Shown: piece after piece, positions 34,575 through 41,702 of the stretch | Layout of the letters: each line of letters opens with the position of its first letter | Numbering within the stretch: position 1 is the first letter of the stretch | NCBI GenBank assembly: GCA_020697135.1 | Contig: JAJFBM010000008.1 | Span: 1 to 41,702, forward strand | Source of the DNA: Rickettsiaceae bacterium | GTDB lineage: Bacteria; Pseudomonadota; Alphaproteobacteria; Rickettsiales; Rickettsiaceae | Length of the DNA stretch: 41,702 nucleotides | Direction: 5' to 3' | Position numbers and translations under genes: made by a program | The notes under the pieces: model-generated | What the model saw: only the letters and a program-made list of their open reading frames with translations | What the model was told of the DNA's origin: nothing | Databases searched by the model: none

Positions 34575-35033
34575 ATGTTAGTAAAAAGTTCTTTAACAAA
34601 AGATGATGCGTTTAAACTATTAGAGTGGGCAAAAGTTGCTTATGAAAATCCTAATAATAACCAACTTAAAATGTATACTATAATTGCATCTACTAACCCT
34701 GATAATTATATAAGTGAGCTGGGTGACTTATATAAGCAGGTTAAACTTAAATTTGGTCATGTTAAACTTCAACTTGCTCTAGAAGATATGCAATCTAACG
34801 ATATTCATAAAGCACATGAAGGGTTTATAAATTACTTCGAATTATCGAAAAAAAATCTCTATGATATTCTTTGTAATGAAAAGGTGTCAGAGGAAGCAGA
34901 AATTTTAATTAGTGTTTTATTACAGGGTAATGGCGTTGAGTCTGTGCAGGATAATGTACAGCAGGCTCATACTGAAGTGGGTGCTCTCGGAGCAACTACA
35001 CCAGAGAGCGATTTTATTATAATTAATTCTTAA
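34575..35033 (+). CDS. Unknown small helical protein
   Basis: 152 residues. The ATG follows a good ribosome binding site (AAGGGG, ~6 bases upstream). The first ~115 residues are helical with repeat-like amphipathic segments (DDAFKLLEWAKVAYENPNNN; KLQLALEDMQSNDIHKAHEG), reminiscent of a small TPR-like or helical-bundle fold. The tail is low complexity (VQQAHTEVGALGATTPESDF). No family is recognised, and there is no membrane segment or signal peptide. It stands 71 bases after the DUF1189-like gene and may share its transcript. Confidence 0.7.
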   Translation: MLVKSSLTKDDAFKLLEWAKVAYENPNNNQLKMYTIIASTNPDNYISELGDLYKQVKLKFGHVKLQLALEDMQSNDIHKAHEGFINYFELSKKNLYDILCNEKVSEEAEILISVLLQGNGVESVQDNVQQAHTEVGALGATTPESDFIIINS

Positions 35034-35078
35034 GATAAAACACAAATATAATGTTACAGACTTTTTGGCATAAAAAGT

Positions 35079-35128
35079 AAGGTGGTTTACTACTTGCATA
35101 TTTAAGTGTCATGAGCTTAAGCCACCTT
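35079..35128. repeat. Inverted repeat after the 34575-35033 gene
   Basis: AAGGTGGTTTA (35079-35089) pairs with TAAGCCACCTT (35118-35128), with one wobble, around a 28-base loop that contains a smaller TTAAG/CTTAA stem. No clear plus-strand T-run follows. On the minus strand ACTTTTTA follows the stem. It may act as a bidirectional terminator between convergent genes. Confidence 0.5.
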
Positions 35129-35157
35129 TAGCTTGAACTTAATTCAGCATGATTATA

Positions 35158-35217
35158 GGCTGGAGAGCGCGGCAATCCAGCCTTCGCCAAGGCTTCGACG
35201 GATTGGCTCGCAATGAC
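35158..35217. repeat. GC-rich REP-like palindromic element
   Basis: A GC-rich island in AT-rich DNA. The minus strand begins GTCATTGCGAGC, the hallmark start of a dispersed palindromic repeat seen in Rickettsia and many other bacteria. The element folds: GCCTT-CGCC-AAGGC forms an inner hairpin, and CAATCC/GGATTG with GCG/CGC form the outer stem. It lies in the gap between convergent genes, a typical site for such elements. Only one copy is seen in this window. Confidence 0.65.
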
Positions 35218-35325
35218 TAACCTCGATACCCCCTCCCCCTATTTTTTTTATACAGAGATTACGTGGTAATTATAATATATTATTAGGAGGTTACTAAGAT
35301 GAATTTTAGGGGAGAACGCTACAAC

Positions 35326-36807
35326 TTAAAACTCAAATTTAGACCAATTCTTAGTAATTTTATCTATTACCTCTTGGTCCATATCTATTTCTTCACCCCA
35401 TTCGCGTTTGGTTTCAGGCGGCAGTTTATTGGTAGCATCAAGGCCTATTTTTCCACCAAGACCTGATTCGGGTGAGGCAAAGTCAAGGTAATCTATTGGG
35501 GTATTTTCAATAATTGTAATATCGCGGGCTGGATCCATCCGTGTTGAGATTGCCCAAATAACTTCCTTCCAGTCCCGTATATTTATTTCTTTATCTACTA
35601 CTATTACAAATTTAGTATAAACAAATTGGCGAAGATATGACCAAATCCCCATCATTATACGCTTAGCTTGACCTGCATATGTTTTATCAATTGAGATAAC
35701 TGCAACACGATATGAACAACCTTCAGGTGGTAGCCAGAAGTCTACAATTTCAGGAAATTGCTTCTGAATAATTGGTACAAATAATTGATTTAAAGCTTCT
35801 CCTAAAACTGACGGCTCATCTGGTGGTTTACCAGTATAGGTAGAATGGTATATTGGATCTTCTCTTGTTGTAATTGCTGTAATTTTAAATACAGGGAATT
35901 TCTCTACATCATTATAGTAACCAGTATGGTCGCCAAATGGGCCTTCATCTGCATATTCATCAAATGAAACATAACCTTCAAGCACAATTTCAGCATTAGC
36001 TGGCACATTAAGCGGTATAGTTTTGCATTCGACTAGCTTAAGCCTCGAACCTGAAAGTACGCCTGAGAATTTATATTCAGATATATTATCAGGTAGAGGC
36101 AGCACTGCAGATAATATAGTTGCAGGATCAGCGCCTATTACGACAGCTGCAGGTAATGGTTCTTTCCTTATTTTACTCCAGCGATCATGATGGGCCGCTC
36201 CCCCCCTATGTTTGAGCCACCGCATGATAAGTTTATCTTTTCCAATTGGCTGCATTCGGTAAATACCCATATTATAATCATCTATCCGCTCAGATGTTGG
36301 GCCTTTAGTAATAACAAGTGGCCAAGTAATAAGTGGCGAGATATCTTTAGGCCAGCATTTCTGAATAGGAAAATGAAATATATCAATCTCTTCACCTTGA
36401 TAAATTTTACTTTGGCATGGAGCTTTTTTAACTATTTCAGGGCGCATAGCAAGCACCTTTCTAACTAAAGGCCACATACTTAAAGCCTCCTTAAAACCTT
36501 GTGGCGGTTCAGGATGTTTTAGGAATGCAAGCATTTCACCAAGTTCACGAAGTCTATCTTTTTCAACACCTAGCGCAAGCGCTATTCTATCTATTGTTCC
36601 AAATAAATTGGTTAGTACTTTATAAGGCGACTGCTCACCCCCCACTTTATAGACATTTTCAAAAAGTAAGGCTGGACCTTGAGCACTAAGCACTCTACGG
36701 CTTATCTCCGTTAACTCAAGCTCTGCTGAGACAGGCTCTTTAATCCTCTTAAGCCAACCTTTTTTCTCTAATGTTTCTAGAAAAGATCTCAAATCTACAA
36801 AGCTCAT
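35326..36807 (-). CDS. ubiD: UbiD family 4-hydroxy-3-polyprenylbenzoate decarboxylase
   Basis: 493 residues, the normal length. UbiD is a prenylated-flavin-dependent decarboxylase in ubiquinone synthesis. It needs UbiX, which is not in this window. Diagnostic parts are [20 protein letters not shown], the [11 protein letters not shown] loop that binds the prenylated flavin, the segment [20 protein letters not shown] with its catalytic acidic residue, and [20 protein letters not shown]. The start [20 protein letters not shown] is typical. The ATG overlaps the end of lptF by four bases, so translation is coupled to that gene. Confidence 0.96.
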   Translation of the reverse strand: MSFVDLRSFLETLEKKGWLKRIKEPVSAELELTEISRRVLSAQGPALLFENVYKVGGEQSPYKVLTNLFGTIDRIALALGVEKDRLRELGEMLAFLKHPEPPQGFKEALSMWPLVRKVLAMRPEIVKKAPCQSKIYQGEEIDIFHFPIQKCWPKDISPLITWPLVITKGPTSERIDDYNMGIYRMQPIGKDKLIMRWLKHRGGAAHHDRWSKIRKEPLPAAVVIGADPATILSAVLPLPDNISEYKFSGVLSGSRLKLVECKTIPLNVPANAEIVLEGYVSFDEYADEGPFGDHTGYYNDVEKFPVFKITAITTREDPIYHSTYTGKPPDEPSVLGEALNQLFVPIIQKQFPEIVDFWLPPEGCSYRVAVISIDKTYAGQAKRIMMGIWSYLRQFVYTKFVIVVDKEINIRDWKEVIWAISTRMDPARDITIIENTPIDYLDFASPESGLGGKIGLDATNKLPPETKREWGEEIDMDQEVIDKITKNWSKFEF

Positions 36808-37874
36808 TGTTTCTCCCGAAGTTTATTATAGGAAATTAATATAGCCATTGATAAGTTTAAATAGATAAAATAATCAAGCCAATGGTTTTTTATCGATAAA
36901 TTACTTATAGTAAAATTCAACATGACAATTCCAATTGCAATCAAAGCTGCATCACGCAAAGGCTTTATATTACCTCTTCTGCTATAGACTGAAGGGATTA
37001 TTGTCGCAAGCGCAACCATAATGAGCGCAATATTAAATAAAGGCCAAGCCAGACGTTGATGCCCCTCTGCTCTAAGCTTACTTACTCTAAATATACTCTC
37101 TTCAGTTTTAGGGGAAAATAATTCATATAAATATTTTTCTTGAATATCTGTTGCTTCACGCTTTCGCTTAGAAGCGTTAGACTGAATATTGATTATTAAA
37201 TCATCGAAATCCATTAACTCAATATTGCCCTCCGCATTAGTATTTTGCCTACTTCCTTGCGCAAGTCTAAAAACAAGACTATCAGGCCTAATCATTATTT
37301 TACCAATTTTAGCAAAAATAATAGCTGGCTTGTCTTGTTCTCGATAATCAAAAACAACGAGGCCACCAAGGGACCCATTATTATGTTTTTTGTCAAAATA
37401 TAATGTTACATTTTTAGAAATTGGATTAAATGTTTTAGCTTGCAGCAGCGCTGTAGAGTAGCTTTCTTTTAGAGAGTCTAGCTTTGTTTTAAGCTTACCA
37501 TACGATAAAGGCAGTAAATATAGTGAGATTGAGTAGCATATGGCTGCAAGAATTAAGCTTAAAAATATTGAAGGTTTGGCAATTTGTAAATAATTTAGGC
37601 CACAATTCTCCATAACAATCATTTCTCGATCATTCTTAATTTTATTATAATAATAAAGAGTGCTAAGAAATGCTGAAATTGGAATGATTGTTAGAAGCAG
37701 TGACGGAAGAGTCAGTAAAGTTAAAATGAAAAAAGTCTTAATAGAAATTCCTTTAGTGACTAAATAAACAAGTTTCAGAGCTTGACTAAGCCACACAATA
37801 CCTGTGCAAACAAAGCAAATAAGCGCAAAAAGGCTAAGCAAATGTTTAAAAATATGTTTTTGGTAGATTAGCAT
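36804..37874 (-). CDS. lptF: LPS export ABC transporter permease, LptF type
   Basis: 356 residues, YjgP/YjgQ family. LptF and LptG form the inner-membrane permease that, with the ATPase LptB, extracts lipopolysaccharide for transport to the outer membrane. Three N-terminal helices ([60 protein letters not shown]) precede a periplasmic domain (~125-260). Three C-terminal helices follow. The motif [20 protein letters not shown] and [15 protein letters not shown] match LptF more closely than LptG. The presence of this gene shows that the organism exports an LPS-like lipid, consistent with the O-antigen-ligase-like gene nearby. It overlaps ubiD by four bases, and faces the gene at 37990 across a divergent promoter region. 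Confidence 0.88.
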   Translation of the reverse strand: MLIYQKHIFKHLLSLFALICFVCTGIVWLSQALKLVYLVTKGISIKTFFILTLLTLPSLLLTIIPISAFLSTLYYYNKIKNDREMIVMENCGLNYLQIAKPSIFLSLILAAICYSISLYLLPLSYGKLKTKLDSLKESYSTALLQAKTFNPISKNVTLYFDKKHNNGSLGGLVVFDYREQDKPAIIFAKIGKIMIRPDSLVFRLAQGSRQNTNAEGNIELMDFDDLIINIQSNASKRKREATDIQEKYLYELFSPKTEESIFRVSKLRAEGHQRLAWPLFNIALIMVALATIIPSVYSRRGNIKPLRDAALIAIGIVMLNFTISNLSIKNHWLDYFIYLNLSMAILISYNKLREKQ

Positions 37875-37989
37875 AAGTGCTTATATAAATTTTCATTTTT
37901 ATGTGAATAAATTATAGTATTTTAGCTTTGAAGTAAATATATGTATAATTATAGAGAAGATTATTTCAATCAATGCTTAAGTAGAATAT

Positions 37990-38376
37990 ATGGATAAATC
38001 AAAATTTGACAAATATATAAATAGAATCAGCGATATAACAAATCAGATTTATGAAACATTAAAAAATATAGACTTATCATTAGCGCCTGATATGCAATCT
38101 CTATTGAGCCAAGCATTTTCTATAAAGGAGTTCATTAATGATACATGCGATAGGATAGAAAAAGGGAAAGATATAAGCTTTGATTATCAATTAGAATATG
38201 ATGAGTTAAATAAAAAAATTAGCAATTACGAAGAATTTATAAATCTACTTAGGAATATGAAATATCTTAGCGAGAACCCTCAAATTAAACAAGAATTGCC
38301 TTATGTATTAGAGGATCCTCACTACCAACATACAGAGGAAGTAATGATACATCCTTTAATACCTAATATTAAATAA
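37990..38376 (+). CDS. Unknown small coiled-coil-like protein
   Basis: 128 residues. The protein is mostly helical and charged (KYINRISDITNQIYETLKNI; QLEYDELNKKISNYEEFINL), with heptad-like spacing that suggests a coiled coil over ~1-95. The tail ends MIHPLIPNIK. There is no signal peptide or membrane helix. The ribosome binding site is weak (GTAGAATAT). I do not recognise a family. It lies between core gene lptF and the leucine-rich-repeat array and could belong to either context. Confidence 0.65.
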   Translation: MDKSKFDKYINRISDITNQIYETLKNIDLSLAPDMQSLLSQAFSIKEFINDTCDRIEKGKDISFDYQLEYDELNKKISNYEEFINLLRNMKYLSENPQIKQELPYVLEDPHYQHTEEVMIHPLIPNIK

Positions 38377-38458
38377 CTTGAATCAATGTTCGGTAATTAG
38401 TAAAATCAGAAACTGCTATTATATAAATTTCTTTTATAGCAGCAAAACTTACCATATT

Positions 38459-39553
38459 TTATACCACCGGAGCATCACTCATACCTGCTAGAGATAAATG
38501 CTCAAGCTCTTGAAAAAACTCTTCCACCTCAAGGGACTCCCTTCTCTCATTCTCAAGCCATTCCGGATTAGCATTCACTTGCGCTTTGACGAAGTCTTTG
38601 TGTGTTACTGTTAAAATACTGAGTTCTTCTTGAGATAGATTTTCCTTATTATTTTTTACATAGTTAATTGCTTTTTTTATGATATTTTGAATAGTTTTGA
38701 CATTATCTTGATTATTTTTATAAGCTGATTTTAAAGTTATCAATTTATTATCGGAAGAGTAGTACCTCTCAGGAAGTACTACAACGCCTTCAACATATTT
38801 ATGTCTATAAATATTAGTAAGAATTTTATTAAATTCTTGTGGTAAATCTTTTATTAGTAAATAAGGTATAATATGAAAAAAAGTCAGCGACTTATTGCAC
38901 TGTAAAATTTTTATAACATCTTCAACAAGGCTTCTGATATTTTCTAAATCATTTCTTCCTTCCTCAATTATTTTATTACTATATAAACTTAAATGAGTTA
39001 AATATTTACTATTCTGTATATAAGGAGTCAATGTTTTTATACCGTCTTTACCTATATCATTATATTTTAATTCTACTTTTGTTATATTACTATTTTCAAG
39101 TAATTCAGCTATATGAATAACACCGTCATTGGTTATACCATTTTTGAATAATGAAGAAAATTCTTTAAAAGTAGTCTTACCCTTTAAAGCTTTTACTAGA
39201 TAACCTAACCCCTCATCCTGTATTTCATTGCATGAAAGATTCAGACTTTTTAAAGTATAATTATTTTTTAATCCATTAGATAAAAGCTTTGCACCGGAAA
39301 TTCCTATTTTACTTCCAAAAAAGTTAAGCGAGGTAATATTATAGGCGCTTGAAGCTAAAATATTACTTAAATTTATTAAGTTCTCTTTATGAACTTCAAT
39401 AGAGGAAAGATTAAGTTTATTTATTGAAGGGTTTTTGCTGAATAACTTCTTAAAATTAATAGAATCATTCTGAACAAAATGAATTGCAAGTAATGTAACT
39501 TTAGAGTTGTCATTTTTAAATTTTTTCAGCTCCAAATTTGTTCGGTTTCTCAT
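38459..39553 (-). CDS. Leucine-rich-repeat protein, array copy 1
   Basis: 364 residues from the ATG at 39553, which has AAAGGA about 8 bases upstream. An in-frame ATG at 39634 would add 27 hydrophobic residues but lacks such a site. Ribonuclease-inhibitor-type repeats run over ~30-230 (LNFFGSKIGISGAKLLSNGL; LKSLNLSCNEIQDEGLGYLV; LTHLSLYSNKIIEEGRNDL). The last ~75 residues are a module shared with the next two genes (TIQNIIKKAINYV; HKDFVKAQVNANPEWLENE; SLEVEEFFQELEHL). No signal peptide. Such proteins bind other proteins; in this kind of organism they are often host-directed effectors, which is inference. Confidence 0.85.
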   Translation of the reverse strand: MRNRTNLELKKFKNDNSKVTLLAIHFVQNDSINFKKLFSKNPSINKLNLSSIEVHKENLINLSNILASSAYNITSLNFFGSKIGISGAKLLSNGLKNNYTLKSLNLSCNEIQDEGLGYLVKALKGKTTFKEFSSLFKNGITNDGVIHIAELLENSNITKVELKYNDIGKDGIKTLTPYIQNSKYLTHLSLYSNKIIEEGRNDLENIRSLVEDVIKILQCNKSLTFFHIIPYLLIKDLPQEFNKILTNIYRHKYVEGVVVLPERYYSSDNKLITLKSAYKNNQDNVKTIQNIIKKAINYVKNNKENLSQEELSILTVTHKDFVKAQVNANPEWLENERRESLEVEEFFQELEHLSLAGMSDAPVV

Positions 39554-39696
39554 AATTAATTTCCTTTTATCTGAAAATAACTTCGTTAAATAAACTATAG
39601 TTAGATTAAAAAAGATTTCAACCAAGAATTTCAACCACAGATAGCAATGTATTGTGGGTAAAGTTTAGAATATTATTTTAAGAAGAATTAAATATA

Positions 39697-40731
39697 CTAC
39701 ACCAGCACATCAGTTATACCAGCTAGAGTTGTATCTACAAAATATTGCTCAATCTCGTGTAAAAATTCTTCAACCTCAAGCGGCTCTCTCCCCTCAATTT
39801 CAAGCCATTCCGGATGCGCATTAAGTTGCGCTTTGACAAAGTCTTTATCTTTATTAGTAAGTATATCTAGCTCTTCTGCCGTTAAATTTTGCTGATGATT
39901 AGCGCAATATGTGATAGCTTTTTGGATTACTGCTTGGATAGACTCAACATTGTGTTTGTTTCCCTCTAAGATTATTTCAATATTATTAATATTCTCTTGG
40001 TAGTTCATTCTATAATCATGACCAAATATCCAAGTTATATAATGATTTGCCTCTAAAGCAATTAACAATTTTTGATCCAAATCCCTATCGTTTTTCTGAT
40101 GAAAAGTACTCTTAATCGTAGTCAAGCTTTTGTTACCATCAAACATCTCTATAACATGCTCGATACAGGATTTATAATCAGAATGAACAATTTCAGCACT
40201 AGCAAATCTAAAAGAGATTAAATTGCTCTTATTTATAAAAGGAGCAAGATAGCCTGTAGTTTCATGGTTAAATAGATTTAACCCTAAATTTAATTCCGCT
40301 AGATTCGGATTTGCTTGTAAAAATTCCGCTATGTTAACAGCACTAGCATTCGTTAAACCCTCGCTATAAAGTGATAAACCCTTAAAATGCTTCTTACCCT
40401 TTAAAGCTGCTAAAATCTTACTGGCCCCCTCATCTCCTAATCCATTACCGAAAAACCAAGCTTTGTTAAGAGAATTATTGGCTTTTAAACCTTCAGCTAA
40501 CATTTCGACATTAGCTAAGCTTACACCTCTACACCCACTAATGCTTAAATGCTTTAGATGGTAGTTATAAGCTATTAGGGGTAATATATAAATAATTTGA
40601 TTTTGCTCTTCTATTTTCAACTCTCTTACAGTAAGTTCCTGAATAGTTTGATGCTCTTTAATAAATTCCTCTTGGGTTAGAGGTAAAATAGAATCCTTAG
40701 TAATCAGTAGCTTTGAAATGTCTTTTGGCAT
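39697..40731 (-). CDS. Leucine-rich-repeat protein, array copy 2
   Basis: 344 residues. The ATG has AAAGGA upstream, in nearly the same context as copy 1. N-terminal residues 1-50 are unlike the other copies. Repeats follow at ~50-190 (HLSISGCRGVSLANVEMLAE; LAELNLGLNLFNHETTGYLA). The C-terminal ~75 residues carry the shared module (SIQAVIQKAITYC; KDFVKAQLNAHPEWLEIEGR; LEVEEFLHEIEQY). The order of the three genes, all on the minus strand with 62-143 base gaps, indicates tandem duplication. The gap to copy 3 contains only a short T-rich stretch. Confidence 0.87.
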   Translation of the reverse strand: MPKDISKLLITKDSILPLTQEEFIKEHQTIQELTVRELKIEEQNQIIYILPLIAYNYHLKHLSISGCRGVSLANVEMLAEGLKANNSLNKAWFFGNGLGDEGASKILAALKGKKHFKGLSLYSEGLTNASAVNIAEFLQANPNLAELNLGLNLFNHETTGYLAPFINKSNLISFRFASAEIVHSDYKSCIEHVIEMFDGNKSLTTIKSTFHQKNDRDLDQKLLIALEANHYITWIFGHDYRMNYQENINNIEIILEGNKHNVESIQAVIQKAITYCANHQQNLTAEELDILTNKDKDFVKAQLNAHPEWLEIEGREPLEVEEFLHEIEQYFVDTTLAGITDVLV

Positions 40732-40793
40732 AATTGTCCTTTCTTTTTGATAAATGTTGGTTTGGCTTCAGCTTTGAGAAAAAACACTCTATA

Positions 40794-41702
40794 CTAAACC
40801 CCTATAAGATCAAGGTTAGTAGCCCTACTGCACTCTTCCAGAGCGGAATAAAACTCTTCCACCGCAAGCGGCTCTTTATCGTGAATCTCAAGCCATTCCG
40901 GATGAGCGTTAAGTTGCGCTTTGACAAAATCTTTATCTTTTATTGTTAGAATATTTAGGTCTTCAGTAGTTAAATTGGGCTTATGATCAGTGCAATAGGC
41001 AATAGCTTTTTGGATTACCGCTTGGATAGACTCAACGTTTTTTTTATTTTCTAAACAAATATAGTTTATAATATCTTTATGATATTTCGTATCTGCTTCA
41101 TTGCTTGAAAAACCTAAGGAAAATATATAGTTTTCAAACATTTTATATACGTAGCTATTTAAGCTTAAAGCATTTGCCATTTTTAAATTCAACTCTGAAT
41201 CCTCAAAATAATAACCTACTAGGAAGTGAGTCAGAGTTTTATTTTCGCTTAATATTTCTATTAAACTTTCTGCAATTTTTATTTCATCTTTTAAAGAACC
41301 ACATCCGCTACCACCATCTGCTAATTCAAGGGAAGTTAAATTACTTTTCTTTATGAAAGGAACAAGGTATTTTAATCCTTCTTCATTTATCCAACTATAT
41401 TTTAAATTAAGCTCGCTTAAGCCTGGGATTTTCTTTAAAAGATCAGCAATATATTTGACACTTTCATTAGTGAGGCCATTCTCAAGTAAACAAAGTTTTC
41501 TGAAATGAGGCTTACCTTTTAAAGCATCAACCAAACATTCTAATCCTTTATCTCCAATATAATTCCCTGCGAGACCTAATTCTCTTAGTGAGTTATTTTG
41601 AGCAAGACCTGCAGCTAAATATTCAATACCTTTGTAGCCAATTTTGCTACCAAAGAAATCAAGAATAGTTATATTCTGGCTTAAAGATAAAAAGATGCTT
41701 AT
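40794..41702 (-). CDS. Leucine-rich-repeat protein, array copy 3, partial (5' end outside window)
   Basis: The frame is open to the window edge, giving 302 codons and a stop at 40794. The visible part starts within a repeat (ITILDFFGSKIGYKGIEYLA, matching FFGSKIGISG in copy 1). It continues with ribonuclease-inhibitor-type repeats (LRELGLAGNYIGDKGLECLV; LSELNLKYSWINEEGLKYLV). A GSGCGSLKDEIKIAESLIEI segment follows, then the shared C-terminal module (SIQAVIQKAIAYC; KDFVKAQLNAHPEWLEIHD; LAVEEFYSALEEC). A TTG at 41534 is not the start because repeat homology continues upstream of it. The true N-terminus is outside the window. Confidence 0.85.
   Translation of the reverse strand: MSIFLSLSQNITILDFFGSKIGYKGIEYLAAGLAQNNSLRELGLAGNYIGDKGLECLVDALKGKPHFRKLCLLENGLTNESVKYIADLLKKIPGLSELNLKYSWINEEGLKYLVPFIKKSNLTSLELADGGSGCGSLKDEIKIAESLIEILSENKTLTHFLVGYYFEDSELNLKMANALSLNSYVYKMFENYIFSLGFSSNEADTKYHKDIINYICLENKKNVESIQAVIQKAIAYCTDHKPNLTTEDLNILTIKDKDFVKAQLNAHPEWLEIHDKEPLAVEEFYSALEECSRATNLDLIGV

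Noticed and set aside
35299-35466. Plus-strand 55-codon frame with a perfect AGGAGG ahead of its ATG
   Set aside because: It overlaps the 3' end of ubiD in antisense for most of its length and the peptide has no recognisable feature. The good ribosome binding site is the only support.
1-41702. CRISPR array or defence island
   Set aside because: No regularly spaced short direct repeats and no nuclease, helicase or toxin-antitoxin genes of defence type were seen; repeats present are gene duplications or single palindromes.

Overview
The window is AT-rich DNA from an obligately intracellular alphaproteobacterium. It most resembles Rickettsiales, and within them a Midichloriaceae-like or amoeba-symbiont lineage such as the Jidaibacter group. 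This placement is inference. It rests on the rimP-nusA-infB-rbfA-truB-rpsO operon, pnp, dapF, MtaB and a DUF2155 protein, set among many eukaryote-like repeat proteins (ankyrin, leucine-rich, pentapeptide), with few genes for free-living metabolism. No phage, transposase, integrase, CRISPR or restriction genes were recognised.

Layout: (1) 1-2937, two tandem paralogous ankyrin genes on the minus strand, each preceded by a copy of the same ~110 bp sequence. (2) 3023-7565, a plus-strand core block: pnp, cca, a ZnuA-like metal-binding protein and tRNA-His. (3) 7566-17867, an accessory island next to tRNA-His. It holds a small-RNA-like unit, a protein made of two near-identical 182-residue units, a 1068-residue pentapeptide-repeat/glycine-zipper protein, a candidate structured RNA, chaB, an 857-residue leucine-rich-repeat protein with F-box-like and nuclear-localisation-like C-terminal motifs, a frameshifted two-domain gene, and an endonuclease/exonuclease/phosphatase-family hydrolase. 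(4) 18066-24705, the minus-strand translation/transcription operon rimP-nusA-infB-rbfA-truB-rpsO, with promoter, leader attenuator and terminator visible. (5) 24791-28974, tRNA-Arg, dapF, mtaB, a small membrane protein and an exported methyltransferase. (6) 29199-33457, a compact minus-strand operon of transketolase, an unknown protein, a DUF2155 protein and an O-antigen-ligase-like protein. (7) 33616-38376, a DUF1189-like membrane protein, small unknowns, a GC-rich REP-like palindrome, and lptF-ubiD. (8) 38459-41702, three tandem leucine-rich-repeat paralogs on the minus strand sharing one C-terminal module; the last runs off the window.

The core genes cover RNA decay and tRNA maturation (PNPase, CCA enzyme, MtaB), ribosome assembly and initiation (RimP, RbfA, IF2, S15, TruB, NusA), the diaminopimelate/lysine route, ubiquinone synthesis and lipopolysaccharide export. 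The accessory genes look like host-interaction proteins: repeat scaffolds, possible ubiquitin-ligase recruitment, possible nuclear targeting and possible membrane insertion. The strongest candidates for undescribed biology are the duplicated-unit protein at 8088-9215, the pentapeptide/glycine-zipper protein at 9405-12611, the structured RNA near 12686-12802, the sRNA-like unit at 7730-7914, and the F-box-like tail shared by otherwise unrelated ankyrin and leucine-rich-repeat proteins.
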